Origin: Prauserella isguenensis
Lineage (GTDB): Bacteria > Actinomycetota > Actinomycetes > Mycobacteriales > Pseudonocardiaceae
Direction of reading: 5' to 3'
NCBI RefSeq assembly: GCF_014191605.1
Contig: NZ_JACHWU010000009.1
Coordinates: 22,016-86,015, forward strand
DNA length: 64,000 bases
This document shows positions 8,714 through 17,439 of this stretch, piece by piece. A program made the position numbers and the translations under genes. The notes below the pieces were generated by a model. It ran no database searches and was not told the DNA's origin. It worked only from the letters and a program-made list of their open reading frames with translations. Each line of letters begins with the position of its first letter. Within the stretch, counting starts at the first letter, position 1.

Positions 8714-10245
8714 GCTTCCTCCACACAGCTCTGCACGGCACCGGAGGCGATGAGCTCCTCGGCCGCGGCGATCTCGGGGGCGAGGTGACGGTCGGGGCCG
8801 GGACCACCGACGCGGGTGCGCAGTAGGTCGCGGACCGCACCGGTCACCGGAGCGGGGCGCAGCGGGGCGCGCAGGTCGAGCGCACGCGCCGCGGTGAGCA
8901 GTTCGACGGCCAGCACGGTGCGCAGACCGTCGACGCCGCGGCGCAGTTTCCGCGCCGCCGACCAGCCCATGGAGACGTGGTCCTCCTGCATCGCGCTGCT
9001 CGGGATGGAGTCGACCGACGACGGCGTGGCCAGCCGCTTGAGCTCGCTGACGATGCCCGCCTGCGTGTACTGGGCGATCATGTGCCCGGAGTCGACACCC
9101 GGGTCCTCGGCGAGGAACGCGGGCAGCCCGTGCGAACGCGCGACGTCGAGCATCCGGTCGGTGCGGCGCTCGGCGATCGACGCGACGTCCGCGACCGGGA
9201 TGGCGAGGAAGTCGAGCACGTACCCGAGCGGCGAGCCGTGGAAGTTGCCGTTGGACTCGACGCGCCCGTCGGCGAGCACGACCGGATTGTCCACAGCGGA
9301 CACGAGTTCGCGGTCGGCGACGGCCTCGGCGTGGGCGAGCGTGTCCCGCGCCGCTCCGTGCACCTGCGGTGCGCAGCGCAGCGAGTAGGCGTCCTGCACG
9401 CGGGTGCAGTCGGGGCCGCGGTGGCTGGCGACGATCTCCGAACCGGCCAGCGCCTCGCGCATGCGCCGCGCGGAGACGGCCTGTCCCGGGTGCGGGCGGA
9501 GTGCCTGCAGGTCCTCGGCGAACACCCGGTCGGTGCCGAGCTGCGCCTCGACGCTCATCGCCGCGGTCAGGTCGGCGACGTCGAGCAGCGCGGCGAGGTC
9601 ACGAATGGCCAGCGCGAGCATTCCGAGCATGCCGTCGGTGCCGTTGGTCAGCGCCAGGCCCTCCTTCTCCGCCAGGGTGACCGGGGTGATCCCGGCGTCC
9701 CGGAGCGCGTCGGTGGCGGGGCGGGTGGCGCCGTCGGGCCCGACGACCTCGCCCTCCCCCATCAGCGCGAGAGCGACGGCCGACAGCGGCGCGAGGTCCC
9801 CGGAACAGCCGAGCGAACCGTACTCGGGCACGACCGGCGTGATGCCGGCGTTGAGCAGGGCGGCCAGCGCGTCGACGGTGGAGGTCCGCACACCCGTGTG
9901 CCCGGTGGTCAGGGTGCGCAGGCGCAGCAGCATCAGCGCGCGCACCACCTCGGTCTCGACGGCCGGTCCGGCACCGGCCGCGTGCGAGCGGATCAGCGAG
10001 CGCTGCAGGTCGGCCCTGCGTTCCGGTGGGATGCTGCGCACGGCCAGCGCACCGAAGCCGGTGGACACGCCGTACGACGGCGTCGTCGCGTCGGCGAGGG
10101 CGTCGACGTGTGCGCGGGCGGTGGCGACGTTCTTCCGCGCCACCGCGTCGACGGCCACGGGGGCACCGCCGCGGGCGACGGCGACGACGCCGTCGCGCGT
10201 CAGCGGAGCGGATCCGATCACTACCTCGTTCGGCTCGTTCGGCAT
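8710..10245 (-). CDS. hutH: Histidine ammonia-lyase
   Basis: HutH removes ammonia from L-histidine to give urocanate, the first step of the pathway. The 511-residue frame has the usual length and the motif [13 protein letters not shown], in which Cys147-Ser148-Gly149 would cyclise to the MIO cofactor; most family members have Ala-Ser-Gly. Other conserved parts are YGVSTGFG, the LTNGTDGML segment, and [18 protein letters not shown]. The ATG at 10245 is preferred. An in-frame ATG at 10278 sits 8 bp after a TACCGT -10-like hexamer and could be a leaderless start, adding 11 residues. It is divergent from the IclR gene. Confidence 0.94.
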   Translation of the reverse strand: MPNEPNEVVIGSAPLTRDGVVAVARGGAPVAVDAVARKNVATARAHVDALADATTPSYGVSTGFGALAVRSIPPERRADLQRSLIRSHAAGAGPAVETEVVRALMLLRLRTLTTGHTGVRTSTVDALAALLNAGITPVVPEYGSLGCSGDLAPLSAVALALMGEGEVVGPDGATRPATDALRDAGITPVTLAEKEGLALTNGTDGMLGMLALAIRDLAALLDVADLTAAMSVEAQLGTDRVFAEDLQALRPHPGQAVSARRMREALAGSEIVASHRGPDCTRVQDAYSLRCAPQVHGAARDTLAHAEAVADRELVSAVDNPVVLADGRVESNGNFHGSPLGYVLDFLAIPVADVASIAERRTDRMLDVARSHGLPAFLAEDPGVDSGHMIAQYTQAGIVSELKRLATPSSVDSIPSSAMQEDHVSMGWSAARKLRRGVDGLRTVLAVELLTAARALDLRAPLRPAPVTGAVRDLLRTRVGGPGPDRHLAPEIAAAEELIASGAVQSCVEEA

Positions 10246-10326
10246 GTCCTCATTGCACCGCGTGGAGGGCGGGCTCATCAGCGCCGACGGTAGGATTTCC
10301 GTCTCGGATCCCAGACAGGAGGACTG

Positions 10327-11202
10327 ATGGCGCAGGACAGCACCTCCACCAGGAGCGAGCAGGCCGCCCAGGGAAACGTACCTGCGCTGCGGCGCGGGCT
10401 CGCGCTGCTCGGCGTACTCGCCCGGCACGCGGGACCGGTCTCGGCGGCGACGCTGGCACGCGAGGCGGGCGTGCCCCGGTCCTCGACGTACCACCTGCTC
10501 ACCGAGCTGCAGGTCGCCGGATTCGTCGTCCACCTGCCCGCCGAGCGACGGTACGGGCTGGGCATCGCCGCGTTCGAGCTCGGCTCGTCGTACCTGCGGC
10601 ACGACCCGCTCGAACGCCTGGCGGGGCCGATCCTGCGCAGGCTCGTCGACGAGACCGGGCACACCGCGCACCTGGGCGTGCTGCACGGGGGCGAGCTCGT
10701 CTACCTCATCAAGGAACGCCCACCACAGCCTCAGACGGTCGTCACCGACGTGGGTGTTCGCCTGCCCGCGCATCTGACCGCCTCCGGCAGGGCGATGCTC
10801 ACCCACCTGCCGAAACCTCAGGTCAGGGCGCTGTATCCGGCTGCGTCGGCGTTCGTCCGGCGCACCGCCAGGGGACCGCGGAGCCTGGCCGAACTGCGGG
10901 CGACGCTCGCAGCCCACGACCGGCTCGGCTGGGCGGTCGAGGACGGCCACGTGACGGCGGAGTTCGCGTCCGTCGCCCACCCGGCGTTCGACCACGGCGG
11001 CAGGCCGTTGGCGGCCATCAGCCTGACCTTCCGCCACCGCTGCCACGACGGCGACGACGCGGGCGGCGGGTCCGGCGGGTCCGGCGGGTCCGAGGACGCC
11101 GACGTCGAATGCGGCGCCACCTGGCCCGACCTCGCCGCGAGCGTCCGCCGTGCCGCGGCCGAACTCACGACGCGAATCGGAGGCCTGCCGCCCACCGCGT
11201 GA
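10327..11202 (+). CDS. IclR-family transcriptional regulator, probable hut regulator
   Basis: The 291-residue protein has an N-terminal winged helix-turn-helix (residues about 20-80, LARHAGPVSAATLAREAGVPRSSTYHLLTELQVAGFV) and a C-terminal IclR effector domain (LVDETGHTAHLGVLHGGELVYL, LTASGRAMLTHLP). It is transcribed away from hutH across an 81-bp gap, the usual place for a local repressor or activator, so regulation of the hut operon by a pathway intermediate is likely. A GAGG ribosome-binding site precedes the ATG. An unusual Gly-Ser linker (about residues 247-255) interrupts the effector domain near its end. Confidence 0.9.
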   Translation: MAQDSTSTRSEQAAQGNVPALRRGLALLGVLARHAGPVSAATLAREAGVPRSSTYHLLTELQVAGFVVHLPAERRYGLGIAAFELGSSYLRHDPLERLAGPILRRLVDETGHTAHLGVLHGGELVYLIKERPPQPQTVVTDVGVRLPAHLTASGRAMLTHLPKPQVRALYPAASAFVRRTARGPRSLAELRATLAAHDRLGWAVEDGHVTAEFASVAHPAFDHGGRPLAAISLTFRHRCHDGDDAGGGSGGSGGSEDADVECGATWPDLAASVRRAAAELTTRIGGLPPTA

Positions 11203-11311
11203 ACGTCCTGCCGACAGCGCGTCGTGGGGTTTGCCGGCCCTGCCGGAGAGCGGCCGGCGGGGCCGCGCTCGCCGGAGCGTCACCGTCGGTGCGGACCGGC
11301 CGGACGAATCA

Positions 11312-11345
11312 GGCCGAACGGTCGTTGACATTGGGCCGTTCGGCC
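11312..11345. terminator. Inverted repeat after iclR, possible terminator
   Basis: GGCCGAACGG and CCGTTCGGCC form perfect 10-bp arms around a 14-base loop. It lies 110 bp after the iclR stop. The loop contains TTGACA, so it could instead mark an operator, but I find no -10 hexamer at proper spacing. Confidence 0.45.
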
Positions 11346-11383
11346 CCGCCCCGGTTCCTCGGCACACTCTCCGATCGGCAGTC

Positions 11384-11405
11384 GGTCAAAGATCGTTCAT
11401 CGCGA
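11384..11405 (+). promoter_or_regulatory. Candidate PHO box before the PhoX-like gene
   Basis: GGTCA and GTTCA occur exactly 11 bp apart (11384 and 11395), the spacing of actinobacterial PhoP-binding direct repeats. The match outside these five bases is weak. The downstream gene encodes a secreted phosphatase, which makes phosphate control plausible. Confidence 0.35.
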
Positions 11406-11474
11406 CCTGCGCGGCGGGCAATGTCGGACGTGTGGGGTGAAATCGACCTTCCGGACTTTCAAGGAGCGCCAGTC

Positions 11475-12812
11475 ATGGTCGAACGCCCCACCACACCCTC
11501 CAACCTGTCCCGCCGCGGTTTCCTCCGTAGCGGAGCCGCCGTCGGCGCCACGTCGGCACTACTCGGCATGATGGGAGCCACGACCGCGTCGGCGAAGCCG
11601 GGCCGTGGTCCGCAGCAGGCCGAGAACAACGGCGGGTACGGCCCCCTCCAGCCGGCCCCCGGAGGGGAGCTGCTGCTGCCGGCAGGCTTCTCGTGTGTCG
11701 CGTTCGGACACACGGGCACGCCGATGAGCGACGGCAGACCCACTCCGGGGATGCACGACGGCATGGCCGCGTTCGCCGGTGAGGACGGGCGTATCCGCCT
11801 GGTGCGCAACCACGAACAGAGCGAGGGCGCGGCGTTCGCCTCGCCGTCGTACGACCCGGCCGCCGCGGGCGGTACCACCACGATGGTGTTCGACCCGGAG
11901 AAGATGGAGCTCGTCGACACGTTCCCGAGCCTCACGGGCACGATCCGCAACTGTGCGGGCGGCCCGACGCCGTGGGGTTCGTGGCTGTCCTGTGAGGAGA
12001 CGTTCACCGGCCTCGACGTCGACACCCCGCACGGGTACGTCTTCGAGGTTCCCGCCGGTGCGGACGGCCCCGTGGATCCGGTGCCGTACAAGGAGATGGG
12101 CCGGTTCACGCACGAGGCCGTCGCGATCGACGAGGCGACGGGCATCGTCTACCAGACCGAGGACCGCGGTAGTGCCGGGTTCTACCGGTTCGTGCCGAAC
12201 AAGCCGGGCGAGCTGGCCGCGGGCGGCAAGCTGCAGATGCTGGCGATCAAGGACAAGCCGGGGTTCGACACGCGGCTCGGTCAGAAGCCGAACCGGACGT
12301 TGCCGGTCGAGTGGGTCGACATCGACGATCCGGACCCGGACAGCGACGACAGCCTCGCGGTGGCCCGGCAGGGCTGGGACAAGGGCGCGGCCGTGTTCGC
12401 GCGCCTCGAGGGTGCCTGGTTCGGCGGTGGGTCGATCTACCTGGTCTCGACCAATGGCGGCGACGCGGGCATCGGTCAGGTGTGGGAGTACCGGGCGCGT
12501 GGCAACTCGGGCGGCCAGCTCGTGCTGGTGTACGAGTCGACGAACCCTGACCTGCTCGAAAGTCCGGACAACATCTGCGTCTCGCCGAACACGGGCGGGT
12601 TGGTGCTGTGCGAGGACGGCAGCGGGAAGGATCTGCTACGCGGTGTGACGAACCGGGGCGAGATCTTCGACCTCGCGGAGCTCAACTCGTCGAACACGAG
12701 CGAGCTCGCGGGTGCGACGTTCTCCCCGGACGGGAAGATCCTCTTCTTCAACGTCCAGTCGCCGGGTGTCACCTACGCGGTCACCGGGCCGTGGGAGCGC
12801 GGAGCGCTCTGA
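11475..12812 (+). CDS. PhoX-like (DUF839) Tat-exported phosphatase
   Basis: The 445-residue protein has a twin-arginine signal (NLSRRGFLRSGAAVGATSALLGM, cleavage near TASA) and a PhoX-type domain: RLVRNHEQSEG, CAGGPTPWGSWLSCEET, FTHEAVAIDEATGIVYQTEDRG and GFYRFVPNKPGE. PhoX enzymes are calcium/iron phosphomonoesterases exported folded by Tat to recover phosphate; DUF839 members vary, so the substrate is not certain. The ATG at 11475 follows AAGGAG. The last codons form the first unit of a four-fold 26-bp repeat that continues past the stop. Confidence 0.87.
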   Translation: MVERPTTPSNLSRRGFLRSGAAVGATSALLGMMGATTASAKPGRGPQQAENNGGYGPLQPAPGGELLLPAGFSCVAFGHTGTPMSDGRPTPGMHDGMAAFAGEDGRIRLVRNHEQSEGAAFASPSYDPAAAGGTTTMVFDPEKMELVDTFPSLTGTIRNCAGGPTPWGSWLSCEETFTGLDVDTPHGYVFEVPAGADGPVDPVPYKEMGRFTHEAVAIDEATGIVYQTEDRGSAGFYRFVPNKPGELAAGGKLQMLAIKDKPGFDTRLGQKPNRTLPVEWVDIDDPDPDSDDSLAVARQGWDKGAAVFARLEGAWFGGGSIYLVSTNGGDAGIGQVWEYRARGNSGGQLVLVYESTNPDLLESPDNICVSPNTGGLVLCEDGSGKDLLRGVTNRGEIFDLAELNSSNTSELAGATFSPDGKILFFNVQSPGVTYAVTGPWERGAL

Positions 12813-12890
12813 TGAATCGGTAGCGCGGAGCGCTCTGACGGCCCGGGAGCGCGGCGCGCTCTGACAAATCGGGAGCGCGGCGCGCTCTGG
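12793..12890 (+). repeat. Four tandem 26-bp hairpin units spanning the phoX-like stop codon
   Basis: Units begin at 12793, 12819, 12845 and 12871 with an exact 26-bp period. Each carries an inverted repeat of the form GAGCGC-GGA-GCGCTC (unit 2 has T for the first G; units 3 and 4 have GGC in the loop) followed by TGA or TGG. The first unit encodes the final residues ERGAL and the stop. The array could fold into four consecutive hairpins and act as a terminator; it looks like a local duplication. Confidence 0.85.
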
Positions 12891-13206
12891 TCAGCGGTGG
12901 TCGAGCGCGTTGAGGGCCCCGTTGGTCCGCGGGAACCGCCGGGGCCGTTTCCCGTGTCGCGACAGCGACGCCACCGCCGGCCGCACTCCTCCGGTAGGAT
13001 GACGTCATCCGGTTTGTCCGGCCGTCGGCCGGAACCGGCGGAAGCGGCGCCGACGCAGCGGTTTCGCCTGTTGAATGGCGAAGCGGCTCGCCGGGAATGC
13101 CGTGACCCGGGGGATGTCTTGACGGTGACCTGCCAGGAAGGGCGATGGACGACAGTTGTAGTACCGGCACCCGGATCGTGAGCGAGAGCACCGCGAGGTG
13201 CCGCAC
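12891..13206 (+). other. Non-coding leader before the DUF21 pair
   Basis: I see no gene here. Two perfect inverted repeats stand out: GGATGACGTCATCC at 12997-13010 and TCCGGCCGTCGGCCGGA at 13017-13033. They lie about 200 bp before the ATG of the first DUF21 gene and may be an operator or part of a structured leader. I cannot match the region to a known riboswitch by eye. Confidence 0.5.
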
Positions 13207-14604
13207 ATGATCTGGGCCCTCAGCCTCCTGCTCGGCATCGTCGTCATCCTGGCCGTGATCGCGGTCAACGGCTATTTCGTGGCGCAGGAATTCGCCTACA
13301 TGGCTGTCGACCGTTCCCGGCTCGCCGCCCTGGCCGAATCGGGCGACCGGTCGGCGCAACGTGCGCTGGCGATCACGCGCCGTACGTCGTTCATGTTGTC
13401 CGGTGCGCAACTCGGTATCACCGTGACGGGCCTGCTCGTCGGTTACGTGGCCGAACCTCTGGTCGGCAACGCACTGGGAACGGCACTGGGTGGTGTCGGT
13501 GTGCCGACGTCGGTCGGTATCGCGGTCGGCACGGTGGCCGTGCTGGTGGTGTCGACGTTGGTGCAGATGCTCGTCGGCGAACTGTTCCCCAAGAACCTGG
13601 CGATCGCCGTCCCCGAACGCGTCGCGCTGTGGCTGGCCGGGTCGACGACGCTGTATCTGACGCTGTTCGGCTGGCTCATCAGGTTCTTCGACGCCGCGTC
13701 GAACGCGCTGTTGCGGCTGCTGCGCATCGAGCCGGTGCACGACGTGGAGCATTCGGCGACGGCGCGCGACCTCGAACACATCGTGGCCGACTCGCGCGCC
13801 ACGGGTGATCTGCCCGCGGACCTGTCGGTGCTGCTCGATCGGGTGCTGGACTTTCCCGATCAGGACGTCGAGCACGCGATGAATCCGCGGACGCGGGTGG
13901 ACGTGGTGGCGGCCGAGACGCCGATCTCCCACGTCCGTGAGCTGATGGCCGCGGGCCACACGCGCTACCCCGTGGTCGACGAGGCGGGTGATGTCCTCGG
14001 CGTCGCCGAGTTGGCCGCCGTGTTGGCCCGGCCGGCCGACGACGAGACGCCGGTGTCGCAGCTGTGCCGCCCGCCGTTGCTGGTTCCGACGACGATGGCC
14101 CTGCCGGACGCCTACGCCAGGTTGACCGCGACCCGCAACGAGCTCGCCTGTGTGCTCGACGAGTACGGCGGGTTCACGGGCATCCTCACGATCGAGGACC
14201 TCGCCGAGGAGCTCGTCGGCGAGCTGCAGGACGAGCACGACGGTCCGGAGCCCCCGCCGGTGACGGTGCAGGACGACGGCAGCTGGCTGGTGAGCGGCGA
14301 CGTGCACGTCGACGAGGTGGAGCGTGCGGTCGGTCACGACCTGCCGTCCGAGGACGTGGAGACGGTCGCGGGCCTGACCATCGCTGCTCACGGCGCGTTG
14401 CCTCCGGCGGGCGCGACCGTGCTGGTCGGCCTGCCGCAGTCGGGGGCCGAACTCGCCGAGCCGGACCCGCCCGCACCGCCGGTGCTGCGCGTGGACGTGC
14501 TCGACGTCGACCGCCACGTGCCGTCGCGGCTGCGGCTCACGCTGCAGTCCGCCGATACGTCCGCCGAAGCCGGCAGCGGATCCACGAGGGAGGAGGCGCG
14601 ATGA
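13207..14604 (+). CDS. CNNM/CorC-like membrane protein (DUF21, CBS pair, CorC_HlyC domain)
   Basis: The 465-residue protein has an N-terminal DUF21 membrane domain (residues 1-190, about four helices, with VGELFPKNLAIAVPERVA), a CBS pair (about 205-335) and a C-terminal CorC_HlyC domain (DDGSWLVSGDVHVDEVERAVG onward). Family members are annotated as hemolysins but are linked to magnesium or cobalt efflux and resistance in the plasma membrane. I chose the ATG at 13207, spaced 8 bp from GAGG, over a GTG at 13198. It overlaps the next gene by 4 bp, and the two probably form a heteromeric unit. Confidence 0.9.
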   Translation: MIWALSLLLGIVVILAVIAVNGYFVAQEFAYMAVDRSRLAALAESGDRSAQRALAITRRTSFMLSGAQLGITVTGLLVGYVAEPLVGNALGTALGGVGVPTSVGIAVGTVAVLVVSTLVQMLVGELFPKNLAIAVPERVALWLAGSTTLYLTLFGWLIRFFDAASNALLRLLRIEPVHDVEHSATARDLEHIVADSRATGDLPADLSVLLDRVLDFPDQDVEHAMNPRTRVDVVAAETPISHVRELMAAGHTRYPVVDEAGDVLGVAELAAVLARPADDETPVSQLCRPPLLVPTTMALPDAYARLTATRNELACVLDEYGGFTGILTIEDLAEELVGELQDEHDGPEPPPVTVQDDGSWLVSGDVHVDEVERAVGHDLPSEDVETVAGLTIAAHGALPPAGATVLVGLPQSGAELAEPDPPAPPVLRVDVLDVDRHVPSRLRLTLQSADTSAEAGSGSTREEAR

Positions 14605-15617
14605 GCAACCCCTGGATCGTGATCTCCGCTTCCGTGCTGATCCTCGTGGCCAGCGCGTTCTTCGTGGCGGTCGAGTTCGCCACGTTGGGGGCGAAACGCC
14701 ATCGCCTCGAGGAAGCCGCCACGACGAGCCGTTCGGCGCGCGCCGCACTGCGCAGCTCCCGCGAACTGACACTGCTGCTGGCGGGCTGCCAGCTCGGCAT
14801 CACCGGCTGCACCCTGGCGCTCGGTGCGGTCACCAAACCGGCCGTGCACCACTGGCTCACCCCGCTGTTGGAGACGGTGGGCGCGCCCTACTGGCTGGCC
14901 GACGCGGCCGCGTTCACGATCGCGCTCGTCGCGATGACGTTCCTCCATCTGGTCGTGGGCGAGATGGCACCGAAGTCCTGGGCGATCGCGCATCCGGAAC
15001 GGTCGGCGACCCTGCTCGCGCTGCCCGCCCGTGTGCTGGTGACCACGACGCGGCCGCTGTTGTCGACCATCAACACGGCGGCCAACGGCCTGGTGCGATG
15101 GGCCGGTGTCACCCCCGCCGACCAGGTGGCGACCGGGCAGAACCCGGAGGGACTGCGGCAGCTCGTGAAACACTCCGTCGAGGCGGGCACGCTCGACGAC
15201 CGGTCGTCGGAGCAGCTCTCCGGCGCGTTGGACCTGCAACGCGTGACGGTGCGCACCGTCGCGACCGGCCCGCTGGTCACGGTGCCCGCATCGGCGACGG
15301 CCGCGGCGGTCCGGGAGGCGGCCCGCGAGTCCGGCCACCGGCGCATCCTCGTGGGAGACGGCGACCCGCGCTCGGTCGTCCACGTCCGCGACACCCTGCT
15401 GCTCGCCGACGACGCGCCGATCACGCCGGTGGCGTACCGGGTGCTCGACCTGCCGCCGGACACACCGCTCTACACGGCACTGACGCGGATGCGGGAGACG
15501 TCGCAGCACCTCGCCGTGGTTCGGACCGCCGGGGACACCAGGGTGATCACGATCGCCGACATCCTGGGCCGCGTGCTGCCGGGTGAGTCGACGACCGCGG
15601 ACGCGGGCAGCGTCTGA
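14601..15617 (+). CDS. DUF21/CBS membrane protein, partner of the preceding gene
   Basis: This 338-residue paralogue has the DUF21 membrane domain (residues 1-185, with VGEMAPKSWAIAHPERS) and a CBS-like segment (about 195-330). It lacks the C-terminal CorC_HlyC domain found in its upstream neighbour. The ATG follows GGGAGGAGG and overlaps the previous stop. Such long/short pairs are common in actinobacteria. Divalent cation transport or resistance is the likely role, by family and not by direct evidence. Confidence 0.88.
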   Translation: MSNPWIVISASVLILVASAFFVAVEFATLGAKRHRLEEAATTSRSARAALRSSRELTLLLAGCQLGITGCTLALGAVTKPAVHHWLTPLLETVGAPYWLADAAAFTIALVAMTFLHLVVGEMAPKSWAIAHPERSATLLALPARVLVTTTRPLLSTINTAANGLVRWAGVTPADQVATGQNPEGLRQLVKHSVEAGTLDDRSSEQLSGALDLQRVTVRTVATGPLVTVPASATAAAVREAARESGHRRILVGDGDPRSVVHVRDTLLLADDAPITPVAYRVLDLPPDTPLYTALTRMRETSQHLAVVRTAGDTRVITIADILGRVLPGESTTADAGSV

Positions 15618-15778
15618 CCCGTCGCTGCGGCCCGGCACCGGGCTCGACCCGAACGCGGACGGCGACAGCGGCCGGAGCGGGCCCCGGGTGCCGCGCTCGG
15701 CGGTTACATCGTCGAACACGGCCTCCTCGAACACGGCCTCGTCGAACACGACGGCGTGACCCCGACGCGATCCGGCCA

Positions 15779-16414
15779 TCAACGCCACCGGACGACGTCG
15801 TCGGCCCAGGCTTCGAGGAGCGCGTCGTCGTGGCTGACGGCCAGGACACCGGTGCCTTCGGCGGCGACGCTCCGCACGAGACGGACGAGCAGGGCGGTCG
15901 TCGAGGCGTCGACCATCGACGTCATCTCGTCGCAGATCAGGTAGCGCGGCCGCAGCACCAGCGCACGCGCCAGGCACGCGCGCTGCAACTGGCCGTCGGA
16001 AACCTCGTGCGGCCGCCGTGCCAGCAGTTCCCGGGTGAGGCCGACGGCCTCCGTCAGTTCGGCGACGATCCCGTCGTCCCGGCGGCGCGACGCCACCAGC
16101 GGTGCGCGGACGACGGCGTCCAGGGTCCATCGTGGCTCGACGGCGAGTCGCGGTTGCTGGAACACCACGCCGATGGCGGTGCGCTGCGTGGCCGGTGCGC
16201 GATGCCGGAAACCTCGCACCGGCTGCCCGTCCAGTGTCACGCTCCCCGACCACGGCTCCAGCAACAGCGCCAGCACGGCGGCGAGTGTCGACTTGCCGCA
16301 CGCGCTCGGGCCGGCCAGACCCAGCGTCGCACCGGGGTGGAGTTCGACGTCGACGCCGTCCAGCACCGGCCGTCCCCGCCGATAGCCCACGACCAGGTCT
16401 TTCGCGCTCAGCAC
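15779..16414 (-). CDS. Peptide/nickel-type ABC transporter ATP-binding protein (second ATPase)
   Basis: This 211-residue ATPase has a Walker A GPSACGKST near residue 35, a Q-loop VVFQQP, a signature region EVSDGQLQRACLARAL in place of LSGGQ, a degenerate Walker B (YLICDEMTS) and a switch His in VSHDDA. It is short because it lacks the C-terminal oligopeptide extension. The start overlaps the stop of the first ATPase gene. It should pair with that ATPase to drive the importer. The signature change (SDG for SGG) is mild and seen in related subunits. Confidence 0.88.
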   Translation of the reverse strand: MLSAKDLVVGYRRGRPVLDGVDVELHPGATLGLAGPSACGKSTLAAVLALLLEPWSGSVTLDGQPVRGFRHRAPATQRTAIGVVFQQPRLAVEPRWTLDAVVRAPLVASRRRDDGIVAELTEAVGLTRELLARRPHEVSDGQLQRACLARALVLRPRYLICDEMTSMVDASTTALLVRLVRSVAAEGTGVLAVSHDDALLEAWADDVVRWR

Positions 16415-17439
16415 GGCACGTGCCCCGCGATCAGCCGACCACCCACGGCGACGGGCTCCGGGTCACCGTTGCACGGCGGCCCCGGAGCGTCGGGCACCCT
16501 GGCGCAGAACGCGCACCCGTCGGGCACGTCGGTCAGCTCGGGCGGATGGCCGGGAATCGGCTCGAATCCGCCGTCCGGCAACGCTCCCAGCAGACCGCGG
16601 GTGTAGGGATGCCACGGGTCGGCGAACACGTCACCCGCGGGTCCCGCCTCGACGATGCGCCCCGCATACATCACGGCGACGTCGTCGGCCACGCGCCGCC
16701 CGGCCGCGAGGTCGTGGGTGATCAACAGGACCGCCGTGTCCTCGGCGGCCGCCGTCGCGAGGCCGTCGGTGACGTGGTCGACGAGGGCCCGGTCGAGGCC
16801 GGTGGTCGGTTCGTCGGCGAGCAGGACATCCGGTTCTCCGGCCAGGGCCAGCGCGAACCCGACCCGCTGAGCCATGCCGCCGGACAGCTCGTGAGGATAG
16901 GCGTCGAGCGAGGCCGGGGCGAGGCCCGCGCGCTCGGCGAGGGCGTCGACGTCGCTGCGCGACGCGGCACCGCGCAGGTGCCGCATGCTCTCGGCCAGCT
17001 GGGAGCGAGCGGTGCGCACGGGTGTGAGGTGGCTCGCCGCCGACTGCGGGACGAGCCCGATCCGCCTGCCCCTGACCTGCCGGGACATCCGGCGCTCCGG
17101 CGCCGTGCACAGGTCGAGGTCGCCGCCGGGCCCGTGCAGGAGTGCGCGTCCGCGCGTCTGCGCGTTCGCGGGCAGCAGTCCCAGCAGCGCCGACGTCAGG
17201 ACGGACTTGCCGCAGCCGCTCTCCCCGACCAGTGCCAGCACGCGACCTCGACGTAGCCGCAGCGACACGTCCGCCGCCGCGTGCACGATCCCTGCTTTTC
17301 CCTTTCGTCCCAGCCGGAATCGCACCGAAAGCCGGTCCACGGTGAGCGCACTCGCGGGCTGCCGTGTTCCCGTGAACGTATCCGCGTTCGCCACGGGCGT
17401 CTTCGTCACAGATGTCTTCGTCACCGATGTCTCCCTCAC
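16408..17439 (-). CDS. Peptide/nickel-type ABC transporter ATP-binding protein (first ATPase)
   Basis: The 343-residue ATPase has a standard Walker A (GESGCGKS), signature HELSGGMAQRVGFALAL, Walker [14 protein letters not shown] and switch ITHD. Its C-terminus has the cysteine-containing oligopeptide/nickel extension (PDGCAFCARVPDAPGPPC). I chose GTG 17439, which overlaps the permease stop as GTGA; the N-terminus then repeats SVTK, coming from a short DNA repeat. This is the fourth gene of the operon and partners the shorter ATPase at 15779-16414. Confidence 0.9.
   Translation of the reverse strand: MRETSVTKTSVTKTPVANADTFTGTRQPASALTVDRLSVRFRLGRKGKAGIVHAAADVSLRLRRGRVLALVGESGCGKSVLTSALLGLLPANAQTRGRALLHGPGGDLDLCTAPERRMSRQVRGRRIGLVPQSAASHLTPVRTARSQLAESMRHLRGAASRSDVDALAERAGLAPASLDAYPHELSGGMAQRVGFALALAGEPDVLLADEPTTGLDRALVDHVTDGLATAAAEDTAVLLITHDLAAGRRVADDVAVMYAGRIVEAGPAGDVFADPWHPYTRGLLGALPDGGFEPIPGHPPELTDVPDGCAFCARVPDAPGPPCNGDPEPVAVGGRLIAGHVPC

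Noticed and set aside
12793..12890. Possible CRISPR array
   Set aside because: Units are 26 bp with no distinct spacers, no cas genes are near, and the first unit is inside a coding sequence.
12891..13206. Riboswitch before the DUF21 genes
   Set aside because: I cannot match it to M-box, yybP-ykoY or another known class by eye. Kept only as palindromes of unknown role.
15705..15760. 15-bp repeats between the DUF21 gene and the ABC operon
   Set aside because: The CGAACACGGCCTC units are real but short and imperfect, with no clear function. They are not at a stop codon, so they do not fit the stop-spanning pattern.
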